DNA of 64,000 nt. It comes from Martinezella calliandrae (GTDB lineage Bacteria > Pseudomonadota > Alphaproteobacteria > Rhizobiales > Rhizobiaceae). Within the stretch, counting starts at the first letter, position 1. Every line of letters starts with the position of its first letter. Made by a program: the position numbers and the translations under genes. Below the pieces are notes generated by a model. The model saw only the letters and a list, made by a program, of their open reading frames with translations. It was not told the origin of the DNA and ran no database searches. Below are positions 8,723 through 17,839 of this stretch, in pieces. The stretch lies in the NCBI RefSeq assembly GCF_030272695.1, contig NZ_JARFYN010000015.1, positions 1-64,000 on the forward strand, written 5' to 3'.

Positions 8723-9579
8723 TCACGGTCGAAACAGTCGCCCCCGCCCTCTCCCGCCGTTCCCGCGCGTTGCGCCGCGCCAAACTGATCGTCGGCGCGA
8801 CCATCATCCTCGCACTCATCGGCGTGGCGGTTCTATCGCTCTTCTGGACGCCGGTGCCGCCGGCGAAGATGCAGATCATCCACAAGCTGCAGCCGCCCTT
8901 CACCTTCGGCCTTCTCGGCACCGATCAGCTCGGCCATGACGTGCTGTCCATGCTATTGGTCGGCTGCTGGAATTCGCTGTCGATCTCGGTATCGGCCGTC
9001 GCGATCGGGAGTACCATCGGGACAGTGATTGGCATCACCGCCGCCGCTCTGCGTGGGCTGTTCGAATCGCTGGTGATGCGTGCCTGCGACGTGATCTTCG
9101 CTCTGCCGCCGATCCTTTCGGCGATGATCCTCGGAGCCTTTCTCGGCACGGGGCGTTTTACAGCCGTCATCGCCATTGCCGTCTTCATGGTCCCCGTCTT
9201 TGCCCGCGTGGCGCTGGGGTCCGCGCTGCAGGCCTGGAGCAGGGATTACGTGCTGGCGGCGCGTGCCCTTGGCAATACGCGTCTTTCGATCACCAAGCGG
9301 CACGTGCTGCCGAACATCATCAGCGGGATCATCGTGCAGGCGACCATCCAACTCGGCCTGGCGATCCTGACAGAGGCGGGATTAAGCTTCCTCGGCCTTG
9401 GCGTGCCGCCGCCTGCGCCGACCTGGGGGCGGATGCTGGCGGATGCACAGACCTATCTCGGGCTGGCGCCCTGGCTCGCCATCCTGCCGGGCCTGGCGAT
9501 CGCCCTCTCAGTCCTCGGCTTCAACATGCTCGGCGACGGCCTGCGTGATTTTCTCGATCCACGCGAGGCGAACCGCTAA
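8719..9579 (+). CDS. ABC transporter permease, DppC-like
   Basis: A 286-residue permease starting at the ATG that overlaps the previous stop codon. It has the DppC layout: an N-terminal cytoplasmic tail, one helix (IVGATIILALIGVAVLSLFW), a periplasmic stretch ending in the LLGTDQLGHDVLSMLL motif, then five helices. The coupling loop is SRDYVLAARALGNTRLS with RHVLPNIISGIIV, and the end carries the typical GDGLRDFLDPR. No ATP-binding gene follows; an amidase gene comes next. The transporter must take its ATPase from elsewhere in the genome. Confidence 0.9.
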   Translation: MITVETVAPALSRRSRALRRAKLIVGATIILALIGVAVLSLFWTPVPPAKMQIIHKLQPPFTFGLLGTDQLGHDVLSMLLVGCWNSLSISVSAVAIGSTIGTVIGITAAALRGLFESLVMRACDVIFALPPILSAMILGAFLGTGRFTAVIAIAVFMVPVFARVALGSALQAWSRDYVLAARALGNTRLSITKRHVLPNIISGIIVQATIQLGLAILTEAGLSFLGLGVPPPAPTWGRMLADAQTYLGLAPWLAILPGLAIALSVLGFNMLGDGLRDFLDPREANR

Positions 9580-9603
9580 CCTAAGAACTGAAGAGTATTG
9601 ATC

Positions 9604-11004
9604 ATGACCGAAGCGACCGATCTTTCCATTCGCCAACTCCTCCAGGCGTTTTCTGAGAAGAGCCTTTCGCCGAGCGAATACTGGCTGGCGCTGGAGAAAC
9701 ATATCGAAGCCTGGGAACCGACGATCGCCGCGCTCTATGCCTATGACCAGGAAGAGGGGCGCAAGCAGGCCGCCGCCTCCACCGAGCGCTGGACTAAGGG
9801 TGGGCCGCTCGGACGGCTGGACGGCATTCCCGTGACGCTCAAGGAGCTGATCGCCACCAAGGGCCAGCCGGTGCCGCTCGGCACGGCCGCCGTCGAACTG
9901 GTTCCCGCCGCCGAGGATGCGCCGATTGCCGCACGTCTGCGCGAGGATGGCGCGGTGATTTTCGCCAAGACCACCTGCCCGGATTACGGCATGCTCTCCT
10001 CCGGCCTCTCCAGCTTCCACAAGCTCAGCCGCAATCCCTGGAACCCGACGCAGAACCCCGGAGGCTCCAGCGCCGGCGCTTCGGCGGCGGCGGCCGCGGG
10101 CTACGGGCCGCTGCACATTGGCACGGATATCGGCGGTTCGGTACGTCTACCCGCCGGCTGGACCGGCATTTTCGGCTTCAAGCCAAGCCACGGCCGCATC
10201 CCCGTCGATCCTTATTATGTTGGTCGTTGTGCCGGCCCGATGACCCGAACCGTCGAAGACGCCGCCTTTTCCATGGCCACTCTGTCGCGGCCCGACTGGC
10301 GCGATGGCACCAGTCTGCCGCCAAATGAGATCGACTGGATGGATCTCGATATCGATGTGCGCGGGCTGAAGATTGGCCTGATGCTCGACGCCGGCTGTGG
10401 CCTACCCGTCGATCCCGAGGTGCGCGATGCGGTGATATCGGCCGCCAAACGCTTCGAAGAGGCCGGCGCCATCGTCATCGACGTCGAGCCGGTGCTGACG
10501 CGACAAATGCTGGATGGGCTGGATGTCTTCTGGCGGGCGCGTTTCTGGGGCGACATCATGGGCCTCAGCGAGGAGCGCCGCGAGATGATCCTGCCCTATA
10601 TCTACACGTGGGCGAAAGGCGCGGCCGATATCAGCGGCGTCGAGGCGGTGCGCGGCTTCAACCAGACCATCGAGATGCGCAGGAGTTGCGGCAGGCTATT
10701 TGCCGAGGTCGACGCGGTGATATCACCGACCAACCCGATCGTCTCCTATCCGGCCGATTGGGCCTCGCCTACCAACAACCCGATGCTGCCCTTCGAGCAC
10801 ATCGGCTTTACCGTTCCCTGGAACATGTCGGAGCAGCCGGCCTCGTCGATCAATTGCGGCTACTCCCGCTCTGGCATGCCGATCGGACTGCAGATCGTCG
10901 GTCCGCGTTTTGGCGACATGCTTGTCCTCCGGCTATCGAAGGCCTTCGAGGACTGGACCGGCGGAGTCACGAACTGGCCGAAGCATCCGCTCAAGGCGAT
11001 TTAA
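9604..11004 (+). CDS. Amidase signature family hydrolase
   Basis: A 466-residue amidase. The Ser-cisSer-Lys triad is visible: the lysine in GIPVTLKELIATKG, the cis-serine in NPGGSSAGASAAAAAGYG, and the nucleophile serine in HIGTDIGGSVRLPAGW. Length is normal for the family. It lies 24 bases after the DppC-like gene and is probably co-transcribed, so it may hydrolyse an amide brought in by that transporter. An in-frame TTG start two codons upstream is also possible. The substrate cannot be read from the sequence. Its last four bases overlap the convergent gene on the other strand. Confidence 0.9.
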   Translation: MTEATDLSIRQLLQAFSEKSLSPSEYWLALEKHIEAWEPTIAALYAYDQEEGRKQAAASTERWTKGGPLGRLDGIPVTLKELIATKGQPVPLGTAAVELVPAAEDAPIAARLREDGAVIFAKTTCPDYGMLSSGLSSFHKLSRNPWNPTQNPGGSSAGASAAAAAGYGPLHIGTDIGGSVRLPAGWTGIFGFKPSHGRIPVDPYYVGRCAGPMTRTVEDAAFSMATLSRPDWRDGTSLPPNEIDWMDLDIDVRGLKIGLMLDAGCGLPVDPEVRDAVISAAKRFEEAGAIVIDVEPVLTRQMLDGLDVFWRARFWGDIMGLSEERREMILPYIYTWAKGAADISGVEAVRGFNQTIEMRRSCGRLFAEVDAVISPTNPIVSYPADWASPTNNPMLPFEHIGFTVPWNMSEQPASSINCGYSRSGMPIGLQIVGPRFGDMLVLRLSKAFEDWTGGVTNWPKHPLKAI

Positions 11005-11240
11005 AGCGTAGCCGCGCCCTTCTGCTCGACATCGGCGCCAAGCTGTCGCAGCGCTTTTTCGATGACGCGCAAATCGTCCTGCAGGCCGTCATCGGCGCTC
11101 ATCATGCTTTCACTGCCGGCGCGTTGGATGCCGCGCGCTTCGCTCTGGAGCTCGCGCAGCCGATCGATCTTTCGGCTACGCCGGAAATGGCTGTCGCCAA
11201 GAATATCCCTGATTGTTTGTTCCATGGCCGTAGTTGGCAC
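11001..11240 (-). CDS. Small charged hypothetical protein (79 aa)
   Basis: A small, strongly charged, probably helical protein without signal peptide or membrane segment. I favour the GTG start at 11240 because GGAGAAG lies just upstream; a nearer ATG at 11225 would give 74 residues. The reading frame remains open beyond 11240, up to about 11297. It ends convergently with the amidase, overlapping by four bases. It resembles short rhizobial hypotheticals and its role is unknown. Confidence 0.5.
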   Translation of the reverse strand: MPTTAMEQTIRDILGDSHFRRSRKIDRLRELQSEARGIQRAGSESMMSADDGLQDDLRVIEKALRQLGADVEQKGAATL

Positions 11241-11315
11241 GATACTTCTCCTCTCGATCAAGGTATTCAACCGAGGAAGTAACGTGTTAAAACCCATGCC
11301 GGTTCCGGCCGTGCC

Positions 11316-12170
11316 TCAGTCCCGAAGGCGGCGATAACCGGTCGGCTGCTGGTAGAGCCAACCGATGCGCTCTACGGCGGCGGCGAAATCTTCGCGCGCG
11401 ACGGTCATGGTATGGCCGTTGGCATGGACGATGGTTTTCTCGTCTTCCATGATGGCCACATGACCCTTCCAGAAGACGAAATCGCCACGCCTCAGCTCGT
11501 CACGGGCTATCGGTTCGCCGAGGCCGGCGGCCTGCATGTCCGTATCGCGTGGCGCGGCGCGACCGGTCATCAACAATGCGAGCTGCACAAGGCCGGAGCA
11601 ATCAATACCGAGGCCGGAACGGCCGCCCCAGAGATAAGGTGTTTCCAGGAATCTTAGGGCGACGTCGACAAAATCGCCGCCGTCATTGTAGCCGATCGGC
11701 TGCACATGCTTGGAGAAGATGGCCGTGCCACCCTCCAGAACGACATAATGGTTTCCTCGCGTCTCGGCCGTGCCAGTAACGCGCAGGCGGCTGCCCATGG
11801 ACAGCACATGGGCGTGGGGCTTACGGAGCTCCGGCTCGGGGTAGAGAAACGTCCGCTGCGTCACCACGATGTGGGTAGGTGCTGCCTGTTCTCTCCGGAT
11901 CGCCTTTTCGGAAAGATAGCCGACATAACCATCCGATGCTGCTTTCACCCAGCACCAACCATCCTTACGCTCGAAGACATCGACGTCCTCGCCAAACAAA
12001 AGCTCGGTATCGATGCCGCGCGCTAGGTCCGGCTGTGGACGAAGGGCGGCGACGGGAACGACGACTTGTGCCTTGGCGCCTTCGACAAAACGGTCTGCGT
12101 CGACCTTGCCCTGGAGAGAGGCATCGGCGAGATCGGGCCGGAAAGCGTTGAGGCGTCGGTCGAGCGTCAT
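11316..12170 (-). CDS. NlpC/P60 family peptidoglycan hydrolase with SH3-like domain
   Basis: A 284-residue cysteine peptidase of the gamma-D-glutamyl-diamino acid endopeptidase type. Bacterial SH3-like modules span about residues 35-160 (DVDVFERKDGWCWVKAASDG is the first). The NlpC/P60 domain follows, with catalytic Cys191 in GIDCSGLV, His237 in KGHVAIM and His249 in IVHANGH. There is no signal peptide, so it probably acts in the cytoplasm on recycled murein peptides, as YkfC-type enzymes do. A MarR-type regulator gene lies just upstream on the same strand, 11 bases away. Confidence 0.88.
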   Translation of the reverse strand: MTLDRRLNAFRPDLADASLQGKVDADRFVEGAKAQVVVPVAALRPQPDLARGIDTELLFGEDVDVFERKDGWCWVKAASDGYVGYLSEKAIRREQAAPTHIVVTQRTFLYPEPELRKPHAHVLSMGSRLRVTGTAETRGNHYVVLEGGTAIFSKHVQPIGYNDGGDFVDVALRFLETPYLWGGRSGLGIDCSGLVQLALLMTGRAAPRDTDMQAAGLGEPIARDELRRGDFVFWKGHVAIMEDEKTIVHANGHTMTVAREDFAAAVERIGWLYQQPTGYRRLRD

Positions 12171-12181
12171 GAATATGCTCC

Positions 12182-12538
12182 TTACACTGATAGTTTGCGG
12201 CCTTGCTCGATGATGAGATCACCGAGCTTTTCCAGATAGAGCGCGCCGGTCACAGTGCGCTTGATAATGACATTACGACGATCGCGCTCGTCACGCACGC
12301 GGTCGACCAGTCCCATCTCGCCCATCGTGTCCAGCGCTCGGGTGATGACCGGCTTGGTAACGCCGAGCGTTGCGGCGAGCCCGCGCACAGTATGCGGCGG
12401 CGGCACGAGGTAGATTTGCAATAGGATCGCCATCTGTCGAAGGGTCAGATCATGATCCTCGCGACGCACCTGCTCGAGCGCCACGCCATGCCAGAGGCCT
12501 AGAGCCTGCGAGGCGGAGAGTTCAAGCGGCAAAGGCAA
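12182..12538 (-). CDS. MarR family transcriptional regulator
   Basis: A 118-residue winged-helix protein. The helix-turn-helix covers roughly residues 28-75 (LTLRQMAILLQIYL, then TVRGLAATLGVTKPVITRAL), followed by the wing (DRVRDERDRRNVIIKRTVTG). The only start in the open frame upstream of the fold is a TTG at 12538, preceded by a stop a few codons back. It sits immediately upstream of the NlpC/P60 gene and probably forms an operon with it. Ligand and targets are unknown. Confidence 0.8.
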   Translation of the reverse strand: MPLPLELSASQALGLWHGVALEQVRREDHDLTLRQMAILLQIYLVPPPHTVRGLAATLGVTKPVITRALDTMGEMGLVDRVRDERDRRNVIIKRTVTGALYLEKLGDLIIEQGRKLSV

Positions 12539-12618
12539 CCTCGGAGATCGTTACGCTGCCGTTTCAGTTTCGGCCAAGATCATGGCAGATTCAAGGGTAA
12601 TTCATAAACCCTTCGCCT

Positions 12619-12658
12619 CGTTTTGCGGGGAGAAGAGGAAGGCCTCTCCCCGCAAACG
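12619..12658. repeat. Inverted repeat between the aminopeptidase and marR genes
   Basis: CGTTTTGCGGGGAGA (12619-12633) pairs almost perfectly with TCTCCCCGCAAACG (12645-12658) across a short loop. A further partial copy (CGCGGGGAGAG) follows at about 12657. It lies just after the stop of the minus-strand aminopeptidase gene, so it may end that transcript, but the sequence also looks like a dispersed rhizobial palindrome. Confidence 0.45.
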
Positions 12659-12680
12659 CGGGGAGAGTAACAATAATGAC

Positions 12681-14072
12681 CTATCGCACACTCTGGCGGA
12701 TATGGTGATACAGCGCCCGGATGGCCTGCGCTTCGCCACCGCCCGGCGAGTGGGGACGCTCGGTCTGTGCCCAGCCGTAAATGTCGAAATGCACCCAGCT
12801 CGGCGTCTTTGTCACGAAGCGCTTCAGGAACAAAGCGGCGGTGATTGAGCCGGCCATGCCGCCGGACGGCGCATTGGTGATATCGGCGAATTTTGCGCGG
12901 ATATCCTTGTCGTAGCCCATGTGGAGCGGCATGCGCCACAGCGGGTCGTCCGTCTCCAGGCTCGCCTCGGTCAGATCGCGGGCGAGATCGTTGTCGTCGG
13001 TGAAAAAGGGCGGCAAGTCGGGGCCAAGCGCGACGCGGGCAGCCCCCGTCAGCGTCGCCATATCGACCATCAGATCGGGCGCTTCTTCGTCAGCATAGGA
13101 GAGCGCATCGGCGAGGATCAGCCGTCCCTCAGCATCGGTATTATCGATCTGCACGGTCAGGCCCTTGCGGCTCTTGTAGATGTCGCCGGGTCGGAAAGCG
13201 TTGGACGAGATCGAGTTTTCTACGACGGGAATGATGACGCGCAGGTCGACCTTGAGCTTGGCGTCCATGATCATCAGCGCCAGCCCCATGACATTGGCGG
13301 CGCCACCCATGTCCTTCTTCATCAACAGCATCGAGGACGCCGGCTTGATATCGAGGCCACCGGTGTCGAAGCAGACGCCCTTGCCTACCAGCGTGATTCG
13401 GCGATGGCCCTTCTTACCCCAGCGCAGTTCCAGCAGGCGCGGCGCATCGGCGCTGGCGCGCCCGACGGTATGCACCAACGGGAAATTCTCCTTCAGGAGG
13501 TCGTCGCCGATGATGACGGACATTTCCGCCTTGTAGTGCTCGGCGAGCGCCCGGAAAGCTGCTTCGAGCTGTTCGGGACCCATATCATTGGTCGGCGTGT
13601 TGATTAGGTCGCGGGCAAGGAAGACGCCGGCGAGCTGGCGCTTGATATCGGCGGCGTCGGCGTCGCGTGGGATCATCAGCGTCGGCGGGGTTGCCTTTTC
13701 CGATTTGTAACGCTCGAATCGGTAGCTTCCGAGACCGAAGCCGAGCGAAAGCCGGTTTGCCGTCAGCGGCGCAGTCTCGATGTGCCAATCGCCCGCTGGC
13801 AGGCCGCGCGCCAGTTTACCGGTCAGGAAAGGCTGTTCCGAAGGATTAGAGCCAAGGCCGAATAACGCGCCGCCGAGATGACCTTCTTCGGTCGGAATCA
13901 ACAACAGCGAGCCGCTTTCGGCCTTGTAACCAGCCTTGCGCGCCCAATCGAGCGCAATGGGATCGATGGTGCCGGTCTCAATATGTGCGGGGGTAACGGC
14001 AAAGATCGGCAGCGTCGCCCCACCCTTCGAATTGAAGGGGCTGGCGCGCTCGATGAATTGATAGGGGGCCAT
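12681..14072 (-). CDS. Leucyl aminopeptidase family protein (M17)
   Basis: A 463-residue cytosolic dimetallo aminopeptidase that removes N-terminal residues from peptides. The C-terminal catalytic domain shows the M17 markers: VGKGVCFDTGGLDIKP, MKKDMGGAA with a metal-binding Asp and catalytic Lys, and the family signature NTDAEGRLILADAL, which supplies metal ligands and the active-site Arg. The N-terminal domain is shorter than in E. coli PepA, as in the PepB-like branch. The product would finish peptides brought in by the nearby importer, though it has its own promoter region upstream. Confidence 0.92.
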   Translation of the reverse strand: MAPYQFIERASPFNSKGGATLPIFAVTPAHIETGTIDPIALDWARKAGYKAESGSLLLIPTEEGHLGGALFGLGSNPSEQPFLTGKLARGLPAGDWHIETAPLTANRLSLGFGLGSYRFERYKSEKATPPTLMIPRDADAADIKRQLAGVFLARDLINTPTNDMGPEQLEAAFRALAEHYKAEMSVIIGDDLLKENFPLVHTVGRASADAPRLLELRWGKKGHRRITLVGKGVCFDTGGLDIKPASSMLLMKKDMGGAANVMGLALMIMDAKLKVDLRVIIPVVENSISSNAFRPGDIYKSRKGLTVQIDNTDAEGRLILADALSYADEEAPDLMVDMATLTGAARVALGPDLPPFFTDDNDLARDLTEASLETDDPLWRMPLHMGYDKDIRAKFADITNAPSGGMAGSITAALFLKRFVTKTPSWVHFDIYGWAQTERPHSPGGGEAQAIRALYHHIRQSVR

Positions 14073-14219
14073 AACTGTCCTTTGGCAATGATTTCAGGGA
14101 ATCGCGGGTTAACTCTCTGTTAGGGTTAACAGATTATTGCTGGAGCGAACATTGCGTCAAACCTTTCCCTGTTCCGATTCGAGGCCAGGCGCAGGACTCA
14201 GCATCCCGGGATAGGCGCT

Positions 14220-15044
14220 ATGGCCACTTCATCAATCACGTCTTCGCTCAAGACTTTTCTTTTCCTTGGCGCTTCGGCGGCACTTGTGGCGCTTGCGCTC
14301 GCCGGCTGCTCGACGACCGGAAAAGACAAGATGACCACCGGCTCGATCCCGACGATGTCGAAGCCCGTCGATGAGATGAACAACTCGGATCTCGCACAAG
14401 CGACCCTTGCCCTGGGCAAAGCCTACGACGCAAATCCAAAGGACCGCGATACTGGCATCAACTACGCCAATGTGCTGCGCATGAACGGCCGCAACGACCA
14501 GGCGCTCGCTGTCATGCAGCAAGTCGCGATAGCTCACCCCAGCGACAATGGTGTGCTGGCTGCCTATGGCAAGGCCCAGGCGGCGGCCGGACAGCTCAAC
14601 GAGGCGCTCGCGACCATCGGTCGCGCACAGACGCCGGACCGCCCGGACTGGCGGCTGGTTTCGGCGGAGGGCGCGATCCTCGACCAGCTCGGTCGCTCGG
14701 CCGAGGCGCGCGCGAAATACCGCGATGCCCTCATGCTGCAACCAAACGAGCCATCGATACTTTCCAATCTCGGCATGTCCTATGTGCTGACGGGCGATCT
14801 CAAGACCGCTGAGAGCTATCTTCGCTCCGCTGTCAGCCAGCCGGCCGCCGACAGCCGCGTGCGCCAGAATCTGGCTCTCGTGGTCGGGCTGCAGGGCCGC
14901 TTCCCCGAGGCAGAACAGATCGCCCGCCAGGAGCTAACACCGCAGCAGGCGAACGCCAATGTCGCTTATCTGCGCTCCATGCTGGCGCAGCAGAATTCCT
15001 GGCAGAAACTCGCCGCCGGCGACGCCAAGAAAGCGGTCAACTAG
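14220..15044 (+). CDS. tadD: TadD-like tetratricopeptide lipoprotein
   Basis: A 274-residue lipoprotein. The signal sequence ends in the lipobox LAGC, placing the mature N-terminus at Cys30. After a short linker, TPR repeats cover about residues 60-260, for example GRNDQALAVMQQVAIAHPSD and the EPSILSNLGMSYVLTGD repeat. TadD proteins are outer-membrane-associated TPR lipoproteins needed for Flp pilus assembly. The neighbouring tad genes are read towards it from the opposite strand with a LysE exporter gene between, so it is its own unit. Naming it TadD rests on location and architecture. Confidence 0.8.
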   Translation: MATSSITSSLKTFLFLGASAALVALALAGCSTTGKDKMTTGSIPTMSKPVDEMNNSDLAQATLALGKAYDANPKDRDTGINYANVLRMNGRNDQALAVMQQVAIAHPSDNGVLAAYGKAQAAAGQLNEALATIGRAQTPDRPDWRLVSAEGAILDQLGRSAEARAKYRDALMLQPNEPSILSNLGMSYVLTGDLKTAESYLRSAVSQPAADSRVRQNLALVVGLQGRFPEAEQIARQELTPQQANANVAYLRSMLAQQNSWQKLAAGDAKKAVN

Positions 15045-15050
15045 GGCGGT

Positions 15051-15695
15051 TCAGCGCCAGATATGCCGTGGCAGGCCTTCTGCCACAAGCCGAACGCCAA
15101 GCGCGCCCATCACGGTGCCCGCGATGCTGTCGATCCAAAGCTTGGCTCCGAGATAGAACGAGCGCGGACGGTTCGACGAAAAGGCGATCGTCACCACTGT
15201 ATACCAGCCCACCTCGACGGCGAAGACCGCCAGCGGCACCGCGAGCATCAGCCAGGGATCAGGTTGTGCCGGTAGAAGCGCTGCAAAAATACCACCATAG
15301 AAAATGGCCGTCTTTGGATTGCTGAGCTGCGTTCCCAGCGCAAACCAGAAATTGCGCCCGATGTTCCGGCCGGCCGGTGTGACAGGGGCGTCGAGAGGAA
15401 GATCATGGGCGGCGCTCCGCCAAATGCGGATGCCGATATAGATCAGGTACAGGCCACCGGCGACCTTGAGCGCAAGATACAGCCATTCGACCTGCATAAG
15501 CAGCGCATTCAAACCGAACAGGGTCAAAGTCGCGAAAGTTACGCTGCCGGCGCCCATGCCGAAAGCAGCGGCAAGGCCGGCCCTGCGCGAACGGGAAACG
15601 GCGATGCGGGAAACGAGAACGAAACTCGGGCCAGGACTAATCGCGCCGATGAGAACGGCGGCGACGACGCTAAAAAAGATGGCTACGGACGACAT
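15051..15695 (-). CDS. LysE/RhtB family amino acid exporter
   Basis: A 214-residue inner-membrane protein with about six transmembrane helices. The LysE signature is present at the N-terminus: GAISPGPSFVLVSRIAVSRS followed by the small-residue-rich AGLAAAFGMGAGS. Later segments FWFALGTQLSNPKTAIFYGG and the C-terminal LWIDSIAGTVMGALGVRLV are typical. Members export amino acids such as lysine, threonine or homoserine lactones; the substrate here is unknown. It lies between the tadD-like gene and tadC but belongs to neither machine. Confidence 0.88.
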   Translation of the reverse strand: MSSVAIFFSVVAAVLIGAISPGPSFVLVSRIAVSRSRRAGLAAAFGMGAGSVTFATLTLFGLNALLMQVEWLYLALKVAGGLYLIYIGIRIWRSAAHDLPLDAPVTPAGRNIGRNFWFALGTQLSNPKTAIFYGGIFAALLPAQPDPWLMLAVPLAVFAVEVGWYTVVTIAFSSNRPRSFYLGAKLWIDSIAGTVMGALGVRLVAEGLPRHIWR

Positions 15696-15820
15696 AGAAA
15701 TCCTCCCGATACGATTGGCGTCCGGGCGAGTTTACAAGCGCTGACGCCATCCATCTCACATCGCCGCTGACGCCTGATTGCAACGTAATCAGGCCCAGCG
15801 CGGGGGGCAAGTTTTCCATC

Positions 15821-16801
15821 TCAGAATTTATCCATCACCTGGATAGCCGCCGGGCCAAGGATAACGGCCATGAGAACGGGCAGGAAGAAGACGATCATCG
15901 GCACGGTCAGTTTCGGCGGCAGGGCGGCAGCTTTCTTTTCAGCTTCGTTCATGCGCTCGTCGCGACTTTCCTGCGCCAGAACGCGCAGCGCCTGCGAGAC
16001 CGGCGTGCCGTATCGTTCTGCCTGAATCAGGGCCTGCGTCACCGATTTGACGACTTCGATCTGGGTCCGGCTGGCGAGATTGTCGAACGCGGCGCGGCGA
16101 TCCGGCAGAAAGGAGAGTTCCGCCGTGGTCAACACCATTTCTTCGGCAAGCGGCGGCGATTGCTCCGACATCTCCTCGGAGACCCGGCGCATACCGGCCT
16201 CGATGGAAATGCCCGATTCCACGCAAATCAGCATCAGGTCGAGCGCATCCGGCCAAGCGCGCTTGATGGACTTCTGCCGTTTGGTAACGAGATTGGAAAT
16301 ATAGATGTTCGGCGCGTAGAAGCCGAGATAGGCAGTGCCGATGACGCCGAGAAGGCGGATTGCGAACGGTTTGGCGGCGAAGTAGCCAAGGACGAAAACG
16401 AAAATGCCGGCGACGGCAAAAAAGAGGAACGGTAGCAGAAAACGCGCCACCAGAAACATGTTCAACGCGTTTTCCGAGCGCAGCCCTGCTGCCCGCAGCC
16501 GATTGACCGTATTGGCATCAACGAGGGCATTGCGGAGATTGAAGCGTTCGACGATCTGGCGGACATTGTGGTTGTTCTGGCTACGCAATGACGCCTTGCT
16601 GCCGTCAGTGTTCAGCCGTGCGCGTTCCCGGGCGCGGATTTGCTCGCGCTCGGTGGAAACCGCTTTCATCCGTTTGTTGAGATCGCCGCGCTCCAGGAAG
16701 GGTACGGCGATTGTGTAAAAGGTGGCGAAGACGGCGATCGCCACGAAAACGGCAAGGATCATGCCTGGATCGGTCAACTGACTGGCGAAATCGGAGGACA
16801 T
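15821..16801 (-). CDS. tadC: Tad pilus inner-membrane protein TadC
   Basis: A 326-residue type II secretion F-domain protein with transmembrane segments near the N-terminus, about residues 110-155, and at the C-terminus (MIVFFLPVLMAVILGPAAI). The cytoplasmic domain between contains the F-domain motif DALDLMLICVESGISIEAGMRRV. TadC and TadB form the inner-membrane platform on which the TadA ATPase drives Flp pilin polymerisation. The start has AAGGAG nine bases upstream. It is the last gene of the minus-strand pilus block. Confidence 0.9.
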   Translation of the reverse strand: MSSDFASQLTDPGMILAVFVAIAVFATFYTIAVPFLERGDLNKRMKAVSTEREQIRARERARLNTDGSKASLRSQNNHNVRQIVERFNLRNALVDANTVNRLRAAGLRSENALNMFLVARFLLPFLFFAVAGIFVFVLGYFAAKPFAIRLLGVIGTAYLGFYAPNIYISNLVTKRQKSIKRAWPDALDLMLICVESGISIEAGMRRVSEEMSEQSPPLAEEMVLTTAELSFLPDRRAAFDNLASRTQIEVVKSVTQALIQAERYGTPVSQALRVLAQESRDERMNEAEKKAAALPPKLTVPMIVFFLPVLMAVILGPAAIQVMDKF

Positions 16802-16821
16802 GTCTCGGCGTCTCCTTTAGG

Positions 16822-17829
16822 TCAAATCTCGAAGTTGACCATGTTGCGCATGATGTAGATGCCGAATGACATCCAGATACCAGCGGCGCCCAGGATCAGA
16901 TGGCCGCGCGGATCAACGAACAGAATCCTCATGTATTGCGGCGAAGTCAGGTAGACGAGCGTGGCGACAATGAAGGGCAGCGCACCGATGATGACGGCCG
17001 AGGCCTTTGCTTCCATCGACAGTGCGGTCACCTTCGCTTTCATCTTCTTGCGTTCGCGCAGCACGCGCGCAAGGTTGCCCAGCGCTTCGGACAGATTTCC
17101 GCCCGCCTGCGCCTGGATAGCAATGACGATCGCAAAAAAGTTTACCTCCTGCAGAGGCATATGATTATTCATGCGCAGACAGGCATCGGTCATGCTGAGG
17201 CCGACCTGTTGGGCCTCGACGACCCGGCGGAATTCAGATTTGACGGGTTCGCGTGCCTCGGCTGCCACAAGCCGCACGGCATCATTGAGCGGCAGACCGG
17301 AGCGGATCGAACGGGTGATGAGGTCGAGCGCGTTGGGAAATTCGTCCAGGAATTTGTTCTGCCGGCGCTTGATGAGGAAGCCGACGACCCAGCGCGGTAA
17401 GCCGAAGGCTGCGGCAAAGGGCAGGCCAACCAATACGGGGAGCGGGGCATGGGTCAGGAAGAGAACAACCATGATGAAAAGGCCGAACAGGACGCCAAAG
17501 AGATAGAAACGTCCGGGCGTCAGTGACAAGCCGGCGTGTCCGAGCCGCATCTTCAGCGATTGTTTCTTCTTGGTGTTCTCCAGTTGGCGCTTTTCCAGAT
17601 CCTTCAGCGAATCCTGCACTGATTTGCGCCGTTTCGACATTTCGTGCACGCGGTCGCGCGCCGCCTTGACTTTCGTCCGGTCGGTCTCGGCCGACTTGAT
17701 GCGGTTGACGCGGCTGTCGGCCTTTTTCTGGGTTTCGATCCGGGAATAGAGGACGGCATAGCAGACCGCCGCCGCGGAGACGGCTGCAAGCACCACAATC
17801 AGAAGCACTACCGGATCGGCACCGAACAT
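16822..17829 (-). CDS. tadB: Tad pilus inner-membrane protein TadB
   Basis: A 335-residue F-domain protein starting at ATG 17829; the frame is open further upstream, but that part overlaps tadA. The N-terminal helix (DPVVLLIVVLAAVSAAAVCY) is followed by a basic coiled segment and a second hydrophobic pair around residues 115-165. The F-domain motif is FPNALDLITRSIRSGLPLNDAVRLV, and two C-terminal helices follow. It pairs with TadC, which resembles it in layout. Spacing of 20 bases to tadC and 10 bases from tadA indicates a single operon. Confidence 0.9.
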   Translation of the reverse strand: MFGADPVVLLIVVLAAVSAAAVCYAVLYSRIETQKKADSRVNRIKSAETDRTKVKAARDRVHEMSKRRKSVQDSLKDLEKRQLENTKKKQSLKMRLGHAGLSLTPGRFYLFGVLFGLFIMVVLFLTHAPLPVLVGLPFAAAFGLPRWVVGFLIKRRQNKFLDEFPNALDLITRSIRSGLPLNDAVRLVAAEAREPVKSEFRRVVEAQQVGLSMTDACLRMNNHMPLQEVNFFAIVIAIQAQAGGNLSEALGNLARVLRERKKMKAKVTALSMEAKASAVIIGALPFIVATLVYLTSPQYMRILFVDPRGHLILGAAGIWMSFGIYIMRNMVNFEI

Positions 17830-17839
17830 CGGGAAAGTC

